In this document: in pieces, positions 22,968-32,475 of the stretch
Position numbering within the stretch: the stretch's first letter is position 1
How the letters are laid out: every line of letters begins with the position of its first letter
Virus record (IMG/VR): IMGVR_UViG_3300046169_000113
Span: 1-45,767 of that record
Source: a virus
Direction: 5' to 3' (one strand)
DNA length: 45,767 nucleotides
Translations under genes and position numbers: made by a program
The notes under the pieces: generated by a model
What the model was told of the DNA's origin: nothing
Databases searched by the model: none
The model's input: only the letters and a program-made list of their open reading frames with translations

Positions 22968-23340
22968 TAGATTGTCCCTCGTAAAATTCTATCCTAGCAA
23001 TAATCATTTGCTTTAACTCGTTTAGTCGATCTTGCAAATCGTTTATCTCCTTTTCTATTTGCTCGCCTTTTTTGAGCATATTGTGACGGCTCTCAACCAT
23101 ATCGGCCACCCCGGACAGATCGCCATCCTTTACGCTATCAATAGCCATCGCACGCAGCTGATTGCCTGATGAGTTAATCCGCAAATTAATGACCGCCGCT
23201 TTGCGCAATTCTTCATGCGTTTTTTCGGCCATCGGCGTGATAAATGACCGATTAATATTGCGACTAAACGCAAATTTAAGCTCGTCTGGCAAATGAAGCC
23301 AGACGTCTTCTAAAATGTCTGCGGGCCTTGTGTATCTCAT
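22954..23340 (-). CDS. Coiled-coil protein in the tail appendage cluster, 128 aa
   Basis: A largely helical protein. The first half (RYTRPADILEDVWLHLPDELKFAFSRNINR) resembles a small globular domain. The second half is a coiled coil (LKKGEQIEKEINDLQDRLNELKQMII). It overlaps both neighbours by a few bases. It might be an appendage assembly chaperone or connector; the family is not recognised. Confidence 0.55.
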   Translation of the reverse strand: MRYTRPADILEDVWLHLPDELKFAFSRNINRSFITPMAEKTHEELRKAAVINLRINSSGNQLRAMAIDSVKDGDLSGVADMVESRHNMLKKGEQIEKEINDLQDRLNELKQMIIARIEFYEGQSNGNI

Positions 23341-25226
23341 GGATTGCTATAATTTCTATCGACTCGCTGACCAATTGGCAAGGTCAGATTTTGGCTAGTG
23401 TCAACGCCGTTCAATCGTTGGTATTCGTAGCCAAGCGCATGCACTACAATATCAACGCTTGACTCGCTTGTAGTTGTTGCAAATGTGGTGCCGCTGTTCT
23501 CGACGCCGTCAATTTCAGTCGTTGTGCCTGATTGGTAAATTCTGATTTCTGAATTAGCCTTTAATCCTGTTAGCGTTAATTCTGTAACAGTTATTGTGCC
23601 AGCGCTATCTGTTGCTGCGCCAACAATTAAACCAGCGTTTAACTGTGATATTGTGCCTGTTGTCGTAATGTCTCCAGTGTATGTGCAACCGTCAACAATC
23701 ATATCCCAATCATCTAAATCAAAAGAGTTTCCAGTGCGGACTAAATCCTCGCCATACTGCATTTGAGCGCCTTGAGCTAATTGATACTGGTAATAATCAT
23801 ATAGCTTTTGAGTGTTAGCATCTTGAGTGATTGTCACGGTTTCAGTAGCAAAATTTAATGATATGCCAGTTATTGCAGCTGCTGCTGCACCTACGTCCAC
23901 CCTTTGAGAGTTTACCAATAATCGTAACTCTTGCTTAATTGGCTCACTAACTGCGCTTTGGAAATCCAAATAAACGTAGCCGTCTAATCTAATGCGTATA
24001 TCGAAAGGGGCTTTATTCGTGCTTGTATTTCCGTGAGGTCTATCAAAAAACACAGCGTTAATAATATCCACCGCACCCGATGCGCTAGTTTTAATTGAAT
24101 CCTGGATAGCATTTGCGTTGTCATAAACAGCAACTTTAGCGCCTGTCAATCCAGTGCCACTAGCATCTGCTATTGTGTAGTTAATGGATTTTGCCTGTTT
24201 ATAATTGCCTTTTGTATGCGTGATTTTGTTGTCCGCAAACGTAGTGCAATCAATGTATGTAAACAATAGCGCAGATTGAGCACCAGATGAATCAATAATA
24301 TTAGTGTTAGAATCTGCAAAAGTTACGTTAGAAAAAATACCTTGGAAATTTTGAAATGCTTTGATTGCGGTATTGTTTTGGTAAAAAAACACGTTGTTAA
24401 TAGGTCGAGTAAATGTAGCCCCCAAAGACCAAGCGACAGTACCAGATATGTTACCGCTAAATCTAATATCTGCCAACTCTGATGCTGGTGAGTACAATCT
24501 CCCTCCCATTGGGCCATCTGCTATGGTACCAATAATTCTAATAGGCCCAGGACTCCGTATAAAGGGATTAAAACCATTACCAAAAGATTCTATCAAGCAT
24601 CCGTAAAAATTTAATATAGGCCCAGAATTATTATTTACGCTTTGATTAGTAAACACTAACGTGTTATTAGAAAACTCAAACTGTATGCTGCAACCCCCAA
24701 TAGTTTCTACGCTATTATTGGATTCACCGCCTATTAAACGTCCAAATTGTAATGCACATCCATTATCGATTGGATACGTTTGGATATATCCTCCACCAGT
24801 TTGAGTGGATTGAGTGCTCAAAGAAATATCTACATCGGCAACAAAAGCACCGTTTTTTAATTCAAAATCTCGATCAATCATTTGATAGCTTCTGCCGTTG
24901 CTTCGCATAACCGTGTCAGACAAAGCTGTGTCAATCTCCGCACAATTCGTAGATATAACAAAATCTTCACCACTAGCAGGGGCAGAGCTAAAACCGCCAT
25001 CGCTAACCGTTACAGTTGACGCTGTTGCAGATTCTATAAATCGTATTTCCCAGTCAGCAGTTGCTGATCCATTTTTCCACATTAAAAAACGACCAGCATC
25101 ACCACTAGCAGGTGCATCTCCTGAGCTATATTGTATTACTGTTGTTGTGTTTCCACTACCTGCCGTAAAGCTCTTATAAGCTCCATCTATAACTATTCTT
25201 TGGCTAGTTGCTGTGATTGTTGCCAT
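23337..25226 (-). CDS. Large tail appendage protein with probable beta-helix, 629 aa
   Basis: The Ser/Thr/Asn/Gly-rich central part (about residues 130-340) has repeated short beta strands like a beta-helix adhesin or depolymerase. The C-terminal about 100 residues end LPIGQRVDRNYSNP and match the end of the upstream 442-aa protein, indicating a shared C-terminal domain. It overlaps the next gene by four bases. It is probably a receptor-binding or decoration protein of the tail. No catalytic residues can be named. Confidence 0.65.
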   Translation of the reverse strand: MATITATSQRIVIDGAYKSFTAGSGNTTTVIQYSSGDAPASGDAGRFLMWKNGSATADWEIRFIESATASTVTVSDGGFSSAPASGEDFVISTNCAEIDTALSDTVMRSNGRSYQMIDRDFELKNGAFVADVDISLSTQSTQTGGGYIQTYPIDNGCALQFGRLIGGESNNSVETIGGCSIQFEFSNNTLVFTNQSVNNNSGPILNFYGCLIESFGNGFNPFIRSPGPIRIIGTIADGPMGGRLYSPASELADIRFSGNISGTVAWSLGATFTRPINNVFFYQNNTAIKAFQNFQGIFSNVTFADSNTNIIDSSGAQSALLFTYIDCTTFADNKITHTKGNYKQAKSINYTIADASGTGLTGAKVAVYDNANAIQDSIKTSASGAVDIINAVFFDRPHGNTSTNKAPFDIRIRLDGYVYLDFQSAVSEPIKQELRLLVNSQRVDVGAAAAAITGISLNFATETVTITQDANTQKLYDYYQYQLAQGAQMQYGEDLVRTGNSFDLDDWDMIVDGCTYTGDITTTGTISQLNAGLIVGAATDSAGTITVTELTLTGLKANSEIRIYQSGTTTEIDGVENSGTTFATTTSESSVDIVVHALGYEYQRLNGVDTSQNLTLPIGQRVDRNYSNP

Positions 25227-26554
25227 TATGGATTACTATAGTTTCTCTCAAATGGTGCAACTAGCGATATATTTTGCCCGGTTGCGCGTGTGATTGTGGC
25301 GTCTGCAATAACGTGCTGCGCCTGGTCGAGTCCCATTGCAACAACCTTGACCGCTGCATCAGTGCCCGCCGTGCGGCCGCCTTGCGTGTTTTCGTCATAA
25401 GCAAAATCAAACTCAACCGATGCCGCGCCGCTGACTGTGCCGCTAATGTCGGTGCCGCTGTTGTCGTCTACCAGAATCGCGCTTGCAGTGCCAAACCCTG
25501 AGTTAAAAAACATGCGGTAAATTGCTGCCGTATCGCTTTGCAAGTTGGCATTAAATAGAATCGTACCAGTCGCAAGGAATGGGAATGTGCGCTCGGTGCC
25601 GCCGGTGTCCGTAAATACTAAATTGTTACGATCCGTGCTTTGGTAATCGTCAATTGCAACGCCCTGAGTTGTTTTTAGCGTATCGCCCTCAAATTTGAGC
25701 AAATTATTTGCAAGCTGTCCGACCTGCGACCCAGCGCCCGCGTCAATGTCGCTTGATTGCCGCAAGCTGTACTGCACAAATTCGTAAATCTGTTGAGTCG
25801 TGCCGCTGTTGCCATCCACTACAATATTGAAATTGTAGCTCGTGCCGCCGATTGTGCGAGTCGTTGCGCCGTAAGTGGTGCTCATGCCAGTGTACGGCGC
25901 TGTCGTTGCAATTGTGGAGTCAGACGCGCTAATTTTACTGTCTACCGCCTCCGCAAGTGGGAAGCGATTTGCAATGTAATTAAGCGCCGTCAATCCAATG
26001 CTGGTTGATGTCGCGCTCGCGTATGTTTTGCCCTGCGACCTAATGTAGACCGTCAGCGTATTGCCGCGCTTGTCAAAGTTGCCGTTGCTAGCGTTTCCGT
26101 AAGTTTGGATTGCTTGATTGATTGGCCCGGTAAAATCAAAATCCGTCTTGGCTGTATCGCTGCTGAATGCGTAGTATGCAGTGCTTGTGGCGTCTATGTT
26201 GCCCAAACTAATAACTCCCATGTACTCGCGTTTTAACACGCCGTTTTGATCAATTTCACGCCATCCACAATTCCGCAGTAAATTGCGGGTTGTGTCGTTT
26301 GCTGGTTCCCATCCGTTTACCCATTCAAACTGTTCAGGCGTAATCATTTGCTCAAATGGCGGCTCATATTGTAAGCCCACATTATTGCTTGGATCGTTAC
26401 GCCATTCTTCTTTAAGAAAACTATAAAATGCCTGCCCATCAACGCCATCATCTGACAAATTGCCAGCGACGTTAAGCGCAATCGTTTTTGCAGTTGTATT
26501 GATTGTGACCTCTGTGCCCTGGTTGAGGTCGTCCGGGTCGATAATTAAAGCCAT
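25226..26554 (-). CDS. Tail appendage protein, 442 aa
   Basis: The N-terminus MALIIDPDDLNQGTEVTINT, with FLKEEWRNDPSNNVGLQYEPPFEQM, is a conserved opening of an environmental-phage appendage family as I recall it. The body is beta-rich and the C-terminus ends APFERNYSNP, paralogous to the 629-aa neighbour. It overlaps both neighbours by one base, so the cluster is one transcript. GC is visibly higher here than in most of the window. Confidence 0.65.
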   Translation of the reverse strand: MALIIDPDDLNQGTEVTINTTAKTIALNVAGNLSDDGVDGQAFYSFLKEEWRNDPSNNVGLQYEPPFEQMITPEQFEWVNGWEPANDTTRNLLRNCGWREIDQNGVLKREYMGVISLGNIDATSTAYYAFSSDTAKTDFDFTGPINQAIQTYGNASNGNFDKRGNTLTVYIRSQGKTYASATSTSIGLTALNYIANRFPLAEAVDSKISASDSTIATTAPYTGMSTTYGATTRTIGGTSYNFNIVVDGNSGTTQQIYEFVQYSLRQSSDIDAGAGSQVGQLANNLLKFEGDTLKTTQGVAIDDYQSTDRNNLVFTDTGGTERTFPFLATGTILFNANLQSDTAAIYRMFFNSGFGTASAILVDDNSGTDISGTVSGAASVEFDFAYDENTQGGRTAGTDAAVKVVAMGLDQAQHVIADATITRATGQNISLVAPFERNYSNP

Positions 26555-27069
26555 TACGAATAATTGATTGAGATTAATTTGTTCTGTGTTGAGTAGCCAA
26601 AAGTTTTGACGGTTGCCACGTAGTCAGGAATTGCCCCAGACAGAGTGACGGATTGCAAATAAATGCCGTTGTAAGCTAGCGTTTTTGTGATCGTGCCGCT
26701 TGGCGTTGCATATTGCACCGACTGCAGCTTGTCGCCGTCGTAGGTAAACGTTGCCGGGTACTTTTTGAGATTTTTCGATATTGTCTCAAATGTTTCTACC
26801 CATGTGGTCCGGCCTACGTCGGCGTCTATTGTAACGGATGCCGCGCTTTGTATGGTGATTGTCGCCGTTGCAAGTGTCTCTGCTATTGTGACAGGTGCTG
26901 CAATCTCTGGCGCTGCTAGCATGGCCGCTCTGAGCGTTGTTGTTTCGCCGTCAATAGTGACCGGAATTTCGACTGTCTGCGAGCCTGAAGTTGCTATAGC
27001 TGCGTCTAAATTTATAGCCGCAACCGTTACTGGCACACTGACTTCAATATCTGTCACTTCTGCACTCAT
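26554..27069 (-). CDS. Tail appendage protein, 171 aa
   Basis: The N-terminal half is Ala/Thr/Val-rich with repeating TV..A…T pattern, suggesting a beta-stranded or fibrous segment. The C-terminal half (WVETFETISKNLKKYPATFTYDGDKLQSVQY…) is a compact beta domain ending KLISINYS, reminiscent of the RNYSNP ends of its neighbours. It is located between fibre genes. The function is otherwise unknown. Confidence 0.55.
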   Translation of the reverse strand: MSAEVTDIEVSVPVTVAAINLDAAIATSGSQTVEIPVTIDGETTTLRAAMLAAPEIAAPVTIAETLATATITIQSAASVTIDADVGRTTWVETFETISKNLKKYPATFTYDGDKLQSVQYATPSGTITKTLAYNGIYLQSVTLSGAIPDYVATVKTFGYSTQNKLISINYS

Positions 27070-27431
27070 TTCGTTACATCGTCATAAACATAAATGTTGC
27101 CTTTAATGTACGTCGTAGGACCTTCCCCAGTCCCATAGAATTCAATATCATACAGCCATTTCCCTACCTCAGAAAAGCCGTTCGCAATCACTGGGATTGA
27201 AATAACCCAAGTCGTAGGATTGTCGATTAATATGGGTGCATCCGGAGACTGCCCACTATCACTATCTAACGTAAGCACAGTATTGCCTAACCTGAACTGC
27301 ATACGCACTCGGGCAAGAGTAACGGACGGCTGACCGCCCGCAATTGTAATAGGGCCAATTGATGTAATCCCTTTCCACTGGTCTCCGCGTATTACCCCTG
27401 GCAGAGTCAATTCCTGTCTATAGTCACTCAT
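27066..27431 (-). CDS. Tail-associated beta protein, 121 aa
   Basis: It begins MSDYRQELTLPGVIRGDQWKGITSIGPI and continues with strands and a Trp-rich stretch (TTWVISIPVIANGFSEVGKWLYDIEFYG). It resembles the small N-terminal base-plate domains of fibre-associated proteins in siphophages, but I cannot name a family. It overlaps the next gene by four bases and abuts the S74 fibre gene. Confidence 0.55.
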   Translation of the reverse strand: MSDYRQELTLPGVIRGDQWKGITSIGPITIAGGQPSVTLARVRMQFRLGNTVLTLDSDSGQSPDAPILIDNPTTWVISIPVIANGFSEVGKWLYDIEFYGTGEGPTTYIKGNIYVYDDVTK

Positions 27432-28996
27432 TACGCATTTTCTAATTGTTCAACCCTAGCTTCTAGTGCTTCAATTTTAGCTACGGCTTCTTGGAGGGCT
27501 TTGGTAAGCAAAGGTACAAGTTTGGCTTGGTCAATTCCTTGGTAGTCTGGGACTTCACGAGTTCCCATTTCGGCAGGAGTCACTTCGTTGCCTTCTTCGT
27601 CAAGTACAGCAGGAACTACTTCGTAATCTTCGGTAGTCATTGCATCCTTGGTTCCAGTAACGGCTTCTGGGACTACCTCCTGTGCTTCATGAGCAAGAAA
27701 ACCATCTACACGAGTGCCGTCAGAAATCCAGCGGAAGTTGCAAGGTTTGAGAGATTTTAAACGATCAATGCCTCCATCTATTTCGACAATATCTTCTTTG
27801 AGGCGGTAGTCGGAGGATGTAGAATATACAGTAGAATTTCCGTCTGAATTAATGAAACCAACCTGTCCATTTGGGTTGTGGAATGTTATTTGGTTTGAAG
27901 GATTTGTCGTATTCTTTGAGAGGCGAATTCCACCAGTATTGTTGTACTTAAAAGAATTTCCATCGTACAACCCATTCCCATAATTAGTAGATCCAAGTAA
28001 CAATCGACCACTGCTATCAATCCGCATGTATTCAGTTGCATCTGTAGTATTAACAACTCTGAAATTACCATTTAGGTTGTCAATCTGCACAGTATCATAT
28101 CCTGCAGAAGCAAGAAGTAACTGCCCTCCGTCAGAACCGCCATTGTCTATAAGTATGTCTCCAACAACTTTTACTTGACCATTGTTACTAATCCGCATCC
28201 GCTCGGAACCATTTTGAGAAAATACTGTATTGCCAGTCCCTGCGTTTTCAAAGACAAAATCGGAATTACTTCCTGTGTGCTTAATTATACGAGCATCATA
28301 ATCTGGATTAGTAGCATCAGTGCTATGGAAGTCTACATAAGCTGGTCCGTTTCCGCTGACTCCATTATTTATCTCTAAGCCAACCCCCCCGTTGGTTCCA
28401 TTTGAGGGTAAGGCGTGACTCCCACTTGTATTCCAAGTAGGCCCACCTGAGCTAAGTTTGGCGGGAGTAACACCACCGTCTTTAACTTGCGTAGCACCGC
28501 CAGAAGTTTCTAAAGTGACGTTGTCTAAAGTAACAAACGCTGTCGAAGCTGCGGCGGCTGCGGCACTTGCTGCAGCGTTATTCTCAGACGTTAAAGCTGC
28601 TGCGGCTGAAGCTGCTGCGGCGTCAACTGAAGGTTGAAAGTTAAAGATTAAATCTAAATCACCTGACGCAACATCTGCGGCTAAAGAATTTGCCGCATTC
28701 CCTGTAGAAGAAGACGTAAAGTCTTGTGTGGCTAAATACAGAGCATTGCTGTAATAAACCATTTTGCCGCCTGCGTAAAAAGTGCTTTCAGCGTATTCTC
28801 CGCCTGCATAATTCTTTGCTAAAAAGTCTGCAACCATTTTATTGAGGCACGGAAAAGTTCCTCCGGTAGTTGTGACTGTGCCAGTCGGCCCTCCGTTGAT
28901 AAATTGGTCAAGCTTACCGTTAAGACTTTGAGTTTCGGTAAGCTCTGTTTGTAGAGAGGCAACTGCTGAGTTTACTTGTTCTGTAAGTGTTGGCAT
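27431..28996 (-). CDS. Tail fibre with C-terminal peptidase S74 chaperone domain
   Basis: The protein has 521 aa. The N-terminal part has an Ala-rich coiled-coil segment (AAAASAAAALTSENNAAASA), followed by beta-repeat shaft sequence (LEINNGVSGNGPAYVDF…). The C-terminal about 130 residues are an intramolecular chaperone auto-processing domain: SSDYRLKEDI carries the catalytic Ser and Lys, and DGFLAHEAQEVVPEAVTG follows. This domain trimerises the fibre and then cleaves itself off, giving the mature fibre. It ends with a coiled coil (EALEARVEQLENA). Confidence 0.9.
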   Translation of the reverse strand: MPTLTEQVNSAVASLQTELTETQSLNGKLDQFINGGPTGTVTTTGGTFPCLNKMVADFLAKNYAGGEYAESTFYAGGKMVYYSNALYLATQDFTSSSTGNAANSLAADVASGDLDLIFNFQPSVDAAAASAAAALTSENNAAASAAAAAASTAFVTLDNVTLETSGGATQVKDGGVTPAKLSSGGPTWNTSGSHALPSNGTNGGVGLEINNGVSGNGPAYVDFHSTDATNPDYDARIIKHTGSNSDFVFENAGTGNTVFSQNGSERMRISNNGQVKVVGDILIDNGGSDGGQLLLASAGYDTVQIDNLNGNFRVVNTTDATEYMRIDSSGRLLLGSTNYGNGLYDGNSFKYNNTGGIRLSKNTTNPSNQITFHNPNGQVGFINSDGNSTVYSTSSDYRLKEDIVEIDGGIDRLKSLKPCNFRWISDGTRVDGFLAHEAQEVVPEAVTGTKDAMTTEDYEVVPAVLDEEGNEVTPAEMGTREVPDYQGIDQAKLVPLLTKALQEAVAKIEALEARVEQLENA

Positions 28997-29511
28997 TATG
29001 TGTAATCTTGAGGTAAAGTCGTATTGATGAAAGGCTCTAAGTTGCTGTTATAAATTTCTAAACTATTTGGCAACTTAAGTAAATCCTGAACTGCGTCACC
29101 TTCATCTTCAAGCAACTCAAAAACTTCTTCTCCTCTTAAATAATTTTGATCTAAGAGTAAAGCTTTAAAGCTAACGGCAAACGTGCCCACACCTTGGTGT
29201 TTAAAACTGTACTCGCCATTTATAGGAGTCGCTTCAAAAGATTGTAGCCCTCCACCATCTAAATAGAGGTCAATATTGAAATTAAGAGAGCCATTTGAAA
29301 GTGTGTAATTCCACCAACCCTGAAAATACGAAAAGTCAAGCTCTTCTAGCTCTAGAGTTATAGAAGCCTCTCGGCGTAAGTCGTTAAAATTATTTCTTTG
29401 CCTAAATAGCCCAGAAGCAAATCGTGTAGATGTCACTCCGCTAGTCTTCTTACCTGAAAAAGATAACGAAGGCTTTGGGAATTGAGAAGGAAAATCAATT
29501 GAAGCTGCCAT
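28996..29511 (-). CDS. Minor tail protein (lambda M-like position), 171 aa
   Basis: It has an alternating beta pattern with LELEELDFSYFQGWWNYTLSNGSLNFNIDLYLDGGG and EYSFKHQGVGTFAVSFKALLL, resembling small tail-tip proteins encoded directly after the tape measure. It lies four bases after the tape measure gene. The next tip genes are displaced by the fibre-lysis cluster. Exact family not confirmed. Confidence 0.6.
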   Translation of the reverse strand: MAASIDFPSQFPKPSLSFSGKKTSGVTSTRFASGLFRQRNNFNDLRREASITLELEELDFSYFQGWWNYTLSNGSLNFNIDLYLDGGGLQSFEATPINGEYSFKHQGVGTFAVSFKALLLDQNYLRGEEVFELLEDEGDAVQDLLKLPNSLEIYNSNLEPFINTTLPQDYT

Positions 29512-29514
29512 AGT

Positions 29515-32130
29515 TTACCTCGCCGCCCTGCGTAAGTTGTAAGAATTTTCTACTGATTTGGCTACTTGGCCAGATCCGGTTCTAAATTCTTGAGAAAGTT
29601 CACTTTTGGCTCTTCGTACCGAACGGTTGACCGCGATGTTGATTATCCGCTGTTCTTTAGTTTCTTCCTCTTCTACGCTTTCAACTTCTGAGCGGTCGAT
29701 TCCGATGAAATTAATAACTGTACTCTTGTTTGAGCCGCCTAAAGAATTTCGCGTGTCCAGGTTTGATGATACTCTTACAGGGCCTTGTACAAGTTCTGGG
29801 CCTGCTTCTCCAACAAGGCCAACCTGCCCAGCCGGGATATTTCCGCCATAAGCAAAAGACCCGGCGTTAGTTGAGGCTATCGCTTGAACATTAGCTAATC
29901 CTGCCGCGATAGCAGCACTTGCTGCAGCAATACCCAAAGCAGGGCCAACGATTGGAATTCCCGCTAACGCCGCGTAAGCTGAAGTCGCTGATTCGTAAGT
30001 TTTAATTGTGGTGTTGGCAATTGCGCCAGCTTTATAAATAGCTGACATTTCTCTGTTGCCTGTTTTAGCTAATACTAATAGATTCTGCTGGAAGTCGTCA
30101 AAGGCAGCAACTGAATCGCTCCATCTTGCTATTTGCGCTTGCTTACTTTGTTGCTCAGTCTGTTTTTCAAGTCTGTCAAGAAGCTTTTGCTTTTCAAGCT
30201 CTGTTGTTCTAGTATCAGCAAGAATCAGCTCTCTACGATTTTTGTACGAAGCTCTGATCTTTTCTTCCTCAGTCATTAACGACTCAGCAACAATGTCAAA
30301 TTTTGCTAGCTCCGATTCACGTAAAGCTTCAAGCTCCGCAGTAGATTCACTTTCTAAAGCAGCGAGTAAGTCCCTTCTGGCTTCCGAGCTTGCTTCCGTG
30401 TTATCTAGAACAATCTGCTTTCTGGCCTCGTAGCTTTGCTGGATTAACTCTTCTTCGGTCAAGAGAGATTTTCTGACCCTGTCTAAATTTTGAGTTCTAG
30501 CACTTTCTTCAGCCTGTTTTTGAGCTTTTTCCAGCTCTGCTTTTTTCTCGGCTGCTGCCTTGCTAAGTTCTACTTCTTTTTCTAGCGCCGCTTCGAGAAA
30601 ACTATCAGCCCTAGCTTGGAAGCTCTGCAATGTTTGTTGTCTTTCTTCAAGCTGTTCTCTTAAAAGATTAGTGTTCGCTTTTATTTCTTCAGGCGATAAG
30701 TCGTATTCTACTTTCCTACGGCCTTTAGTCACACCCGTAGTTTTAGGATTTGCGATCTTTTCTTCTAAGGCAGCAATTTCTTCTTCTACTTGCTGAAGCT
30801 CGGCTGTTATTTTTTCCCTAGAAGTTTCACCTAAAATTTGCTCAAGCCGCTGCTCTAAAAGGGATTTTCTTTCTTTAGCTTTTTGCCGCGAAGCTGCACC
30901 CTTTCCACTACCTTCTATAGCTTCGTCAAGCTTATTTATCTCACTTACTATTCCGGAGACAGACGAGGGTAAATCGTCAGAAGACAAAGCGCGAACAAAG
31001 TCAGTAGCGGCCTGTGTAGCTGATCTGAGGGACTCAGTTAGGCCAAATTTTTCATTTAAACTCAAGACAAGCTCTTCAACTGACGACTGTAAGATTTTAA
31101 GGTCTCCAGAAAGGTTGTCTGCCATTACGTCAGCCATTTCTTGAGCCCTTCCTTCAGACTCTTTCATAGCTTGGCTTAAATCTGAAAGTTTAGCTGTTTG
31201 ACTCGTTAAAGCTAAAATTGCTGGAGCCCCTCTATCACCAAAAATTGTAAATGCGTCGGCGGCAGAAAGACCCGCATCGGCTAGCTTTTGGACAATGTCT
31301 TGCAGTTTGTTTGTCAGTGGATTAACTTGGTCTAGAGAAATGCCGTAATTTTGCAAAGCCGCCGTAGCCGCTGGAGATGCATTAGCTAGCTCAGATATGA
31401 CTCTTCTTAGACCAGTGCCAGCCATTGTGCTTTGAAGTCCTGCATCAGAAAGAACTCCCATCGCTGCGGCTGTGTCTTCTATGGAAATTCCTAATGAAGC
31501 TGCGACAGGGGCCACGAACTTCATTCCTTCTCCAAGTTGAATAACGCTGGTGTTAGAACTACTCGCTGCAGCTGCTAGAACGTCAGCAACGCGTGCAGAT
31601 TCATCGGCTCGCATGTTAAAACCAGATAAGACATTCGAGGCGATGTCAGCAGCCTCACCAAGTTCAAGTGCTCCGGCTGTTGCTAAACTAAGCAAGCCAG
31701 GCATAGCAGAAATAATTTCGCTAGTCTCAAAGCCTGCCATGCCAAGAAACTTCATTCCTTCTGCAGCTTCCGAAGCTGAGAATCTTGTAGTAGCTCCAAG
31801 GGATCTAGCTGCTCTAGCCATATCGGCCATTTGTGATGCGCTAGACTGCGTTACGGCCTCAACCGATGAGAGAGTTTCTTCGAAATCTCTACTTGTCTGT
31901 ACTGCAAAAGCTGCAGCTTCACGCAATGTGCGAAGCGCGATGTAGGCGCTAACGGCTGCTGCAGAAAAAGCTGCAAGTTTTTTACCTGATTTTGAAAAGC
32001 CTCCGCCTAAATTATCAGCGCCTCTTTGCGCTCGAACGGCTTCATTTTCTAGGTTGTCAAGCCTGTCTGAAGCTTTCTTTACTGAATCCGATTTGACGGA
32101 AAGAGTTAGACTGGCGAGTTCGTCGAACAT
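29515..32130 (-). CDS. Tape measure protein
   Basis: The protein has 871 aa. The N-terminal 370 residues match the TP901/PhageMin tail tape measure core (SNVLSGFNMRADESARVADVL, then QLGEGMKFVAPVAASLGI). A long coiled-coil Glu/Lys/Ala-rich middle follows, with a hydrophobic segment near 730-760 (IPIVGPALGIAAASAAIAAG). It sets tail length and crosses the host envelope during injection. It starts directly after the GT chaperone extension, as in other siphophages. Confidence 0.92.
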   Translation of the reverse strand: MFDELASLTLSVKSDSVKKASDRLDNLENEAVRAQRGADNLGGGFSKSGKKLAAFSAAAVSAYIALRTLREAAAFAVQTSRDFEETLSSVEAVTQSSASQMADMARAARSLGATTRFSASEAAEGMKFLGMAGFETSEIISAMPGLLSLATAGALELGEAADIASNVLSGFNMRADESARVADVLAAAASSSNTSVIQLGEGMKFVAPVAASLGISIEDTAAAMGVLSDAGLQSTMAGTGLRRVISELANASPAATAALQNYGISLDQVNPLTNKLQDIVQKLADAGLSAADAFTIFGDRGAPAILALTSQTAKLSDLSQAMKESEGRAQEMADVMADNLSGDLKILQSSVEELVLSLNEKFGLTESLRSATQAATDFVRALSSDDLPSSVSGIVSEINKLDEAIEGSGKGAASRQKAKERKSLLEQRLEQILGETSREKITAELQQVEEEIAALEEKIANPKTTGVTKGRRKVEYDLSPEEIKANTNLLREQLEERQQTLQSFQARADSFLEAALEKEVELSKAAAEKKAELEKAQKQAEESARTQNLDRVRKSLLTEEELIQQSYEARKQIVLDNTEASSEARRDLLAALESESTAELEALRESELAKFDIVAESLMTEEEKIRASYKNRRELILADTRTTELEKQKLLDRLEKQTEQQSKQAQIARWSDSVAAFDDFQQNLLVLAKTGNREMSAIYKAGAIANTTIKTYESATSAYAALAGIPIVGPALGIAAASAAIAAGLANVQAIASTNAGSFAYGGNIPAGQVGLVGEAGPELVQGPVRVSSNLDTRNSLGGSNKSTVINFIGIDRSEVESVEEEETKEQRIINIAVNRSVRRAKSELSQEFRTGSGQVAKSVENSYNLRRAAR

Positions 32131-32131
32131 G

Positions 32132-32475
32132 TTATTTTTTCAAATCTACTTCTTTCCTAACGCGGTCAATGTCCATTAAAGCTTGCACTTCGTCGGGCGA
32201 AATTTCTGTTTTTGTGATACTTATCCAACTTTTGATTTCTGAAAATGATAAGTCTGAACCAGTGAATAGCTTGCAATAATATGACCAAATGTAATAAAGC
32301 TCTTGCGGCAGTTCTGCAGCATTTTGTAGTTCTTTAGGTTTTTTGCCTGTAGCTTTCCAAACTTGGTTGAGGTGAGTTCGCTTTGATTGAGTTGAGCCGT
32401 CTCCAAATTGCTGTAATTCAAATTCTGACCTTGCGAACTTTAAGAGGTCTTTGACGGCTTCACGAAAAAATTTTT
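32132..32475 (-). CDS. Tail assembly chaperone C-terminal extension (gpGT-like), reached by -1 frameshift
   Basis: On the minus strand, an open frame begins in the -1 frame at the run AAAAATTTTTTC near the end of the 32440-32877 gene and continues to a stop at 32132-32134, just before the tape measure. Its sense is EAVKDLLKFARSEFELQQFG, then an LPQELYYIWSYYCKLF stretch and RVRKEVDLKK. It has no start codon of its own where expected. Two classic slippery heptamers overlap at the site: AAATTTT and TTTTTTC. This matches the conserved G/GT frameshift of long-tailed phages. Confidence 0.75.

Noticed and set aside
26713-27106. Plus-strand frames opposite the appendage gene at 26554-27069
   Set aside because: Composition (Ser, Val, Ala, Cys runs) mirrors Thr/Ala/Val codons of the real gene; no independent support.
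30056-31945. Long plus-strand frames opposite the tape measure gene
   Set aside because: They are Ser/Cys-rich shadows of the coiled-coil and Ala-rich codons of the tape measure frame, with no start signals or family features.
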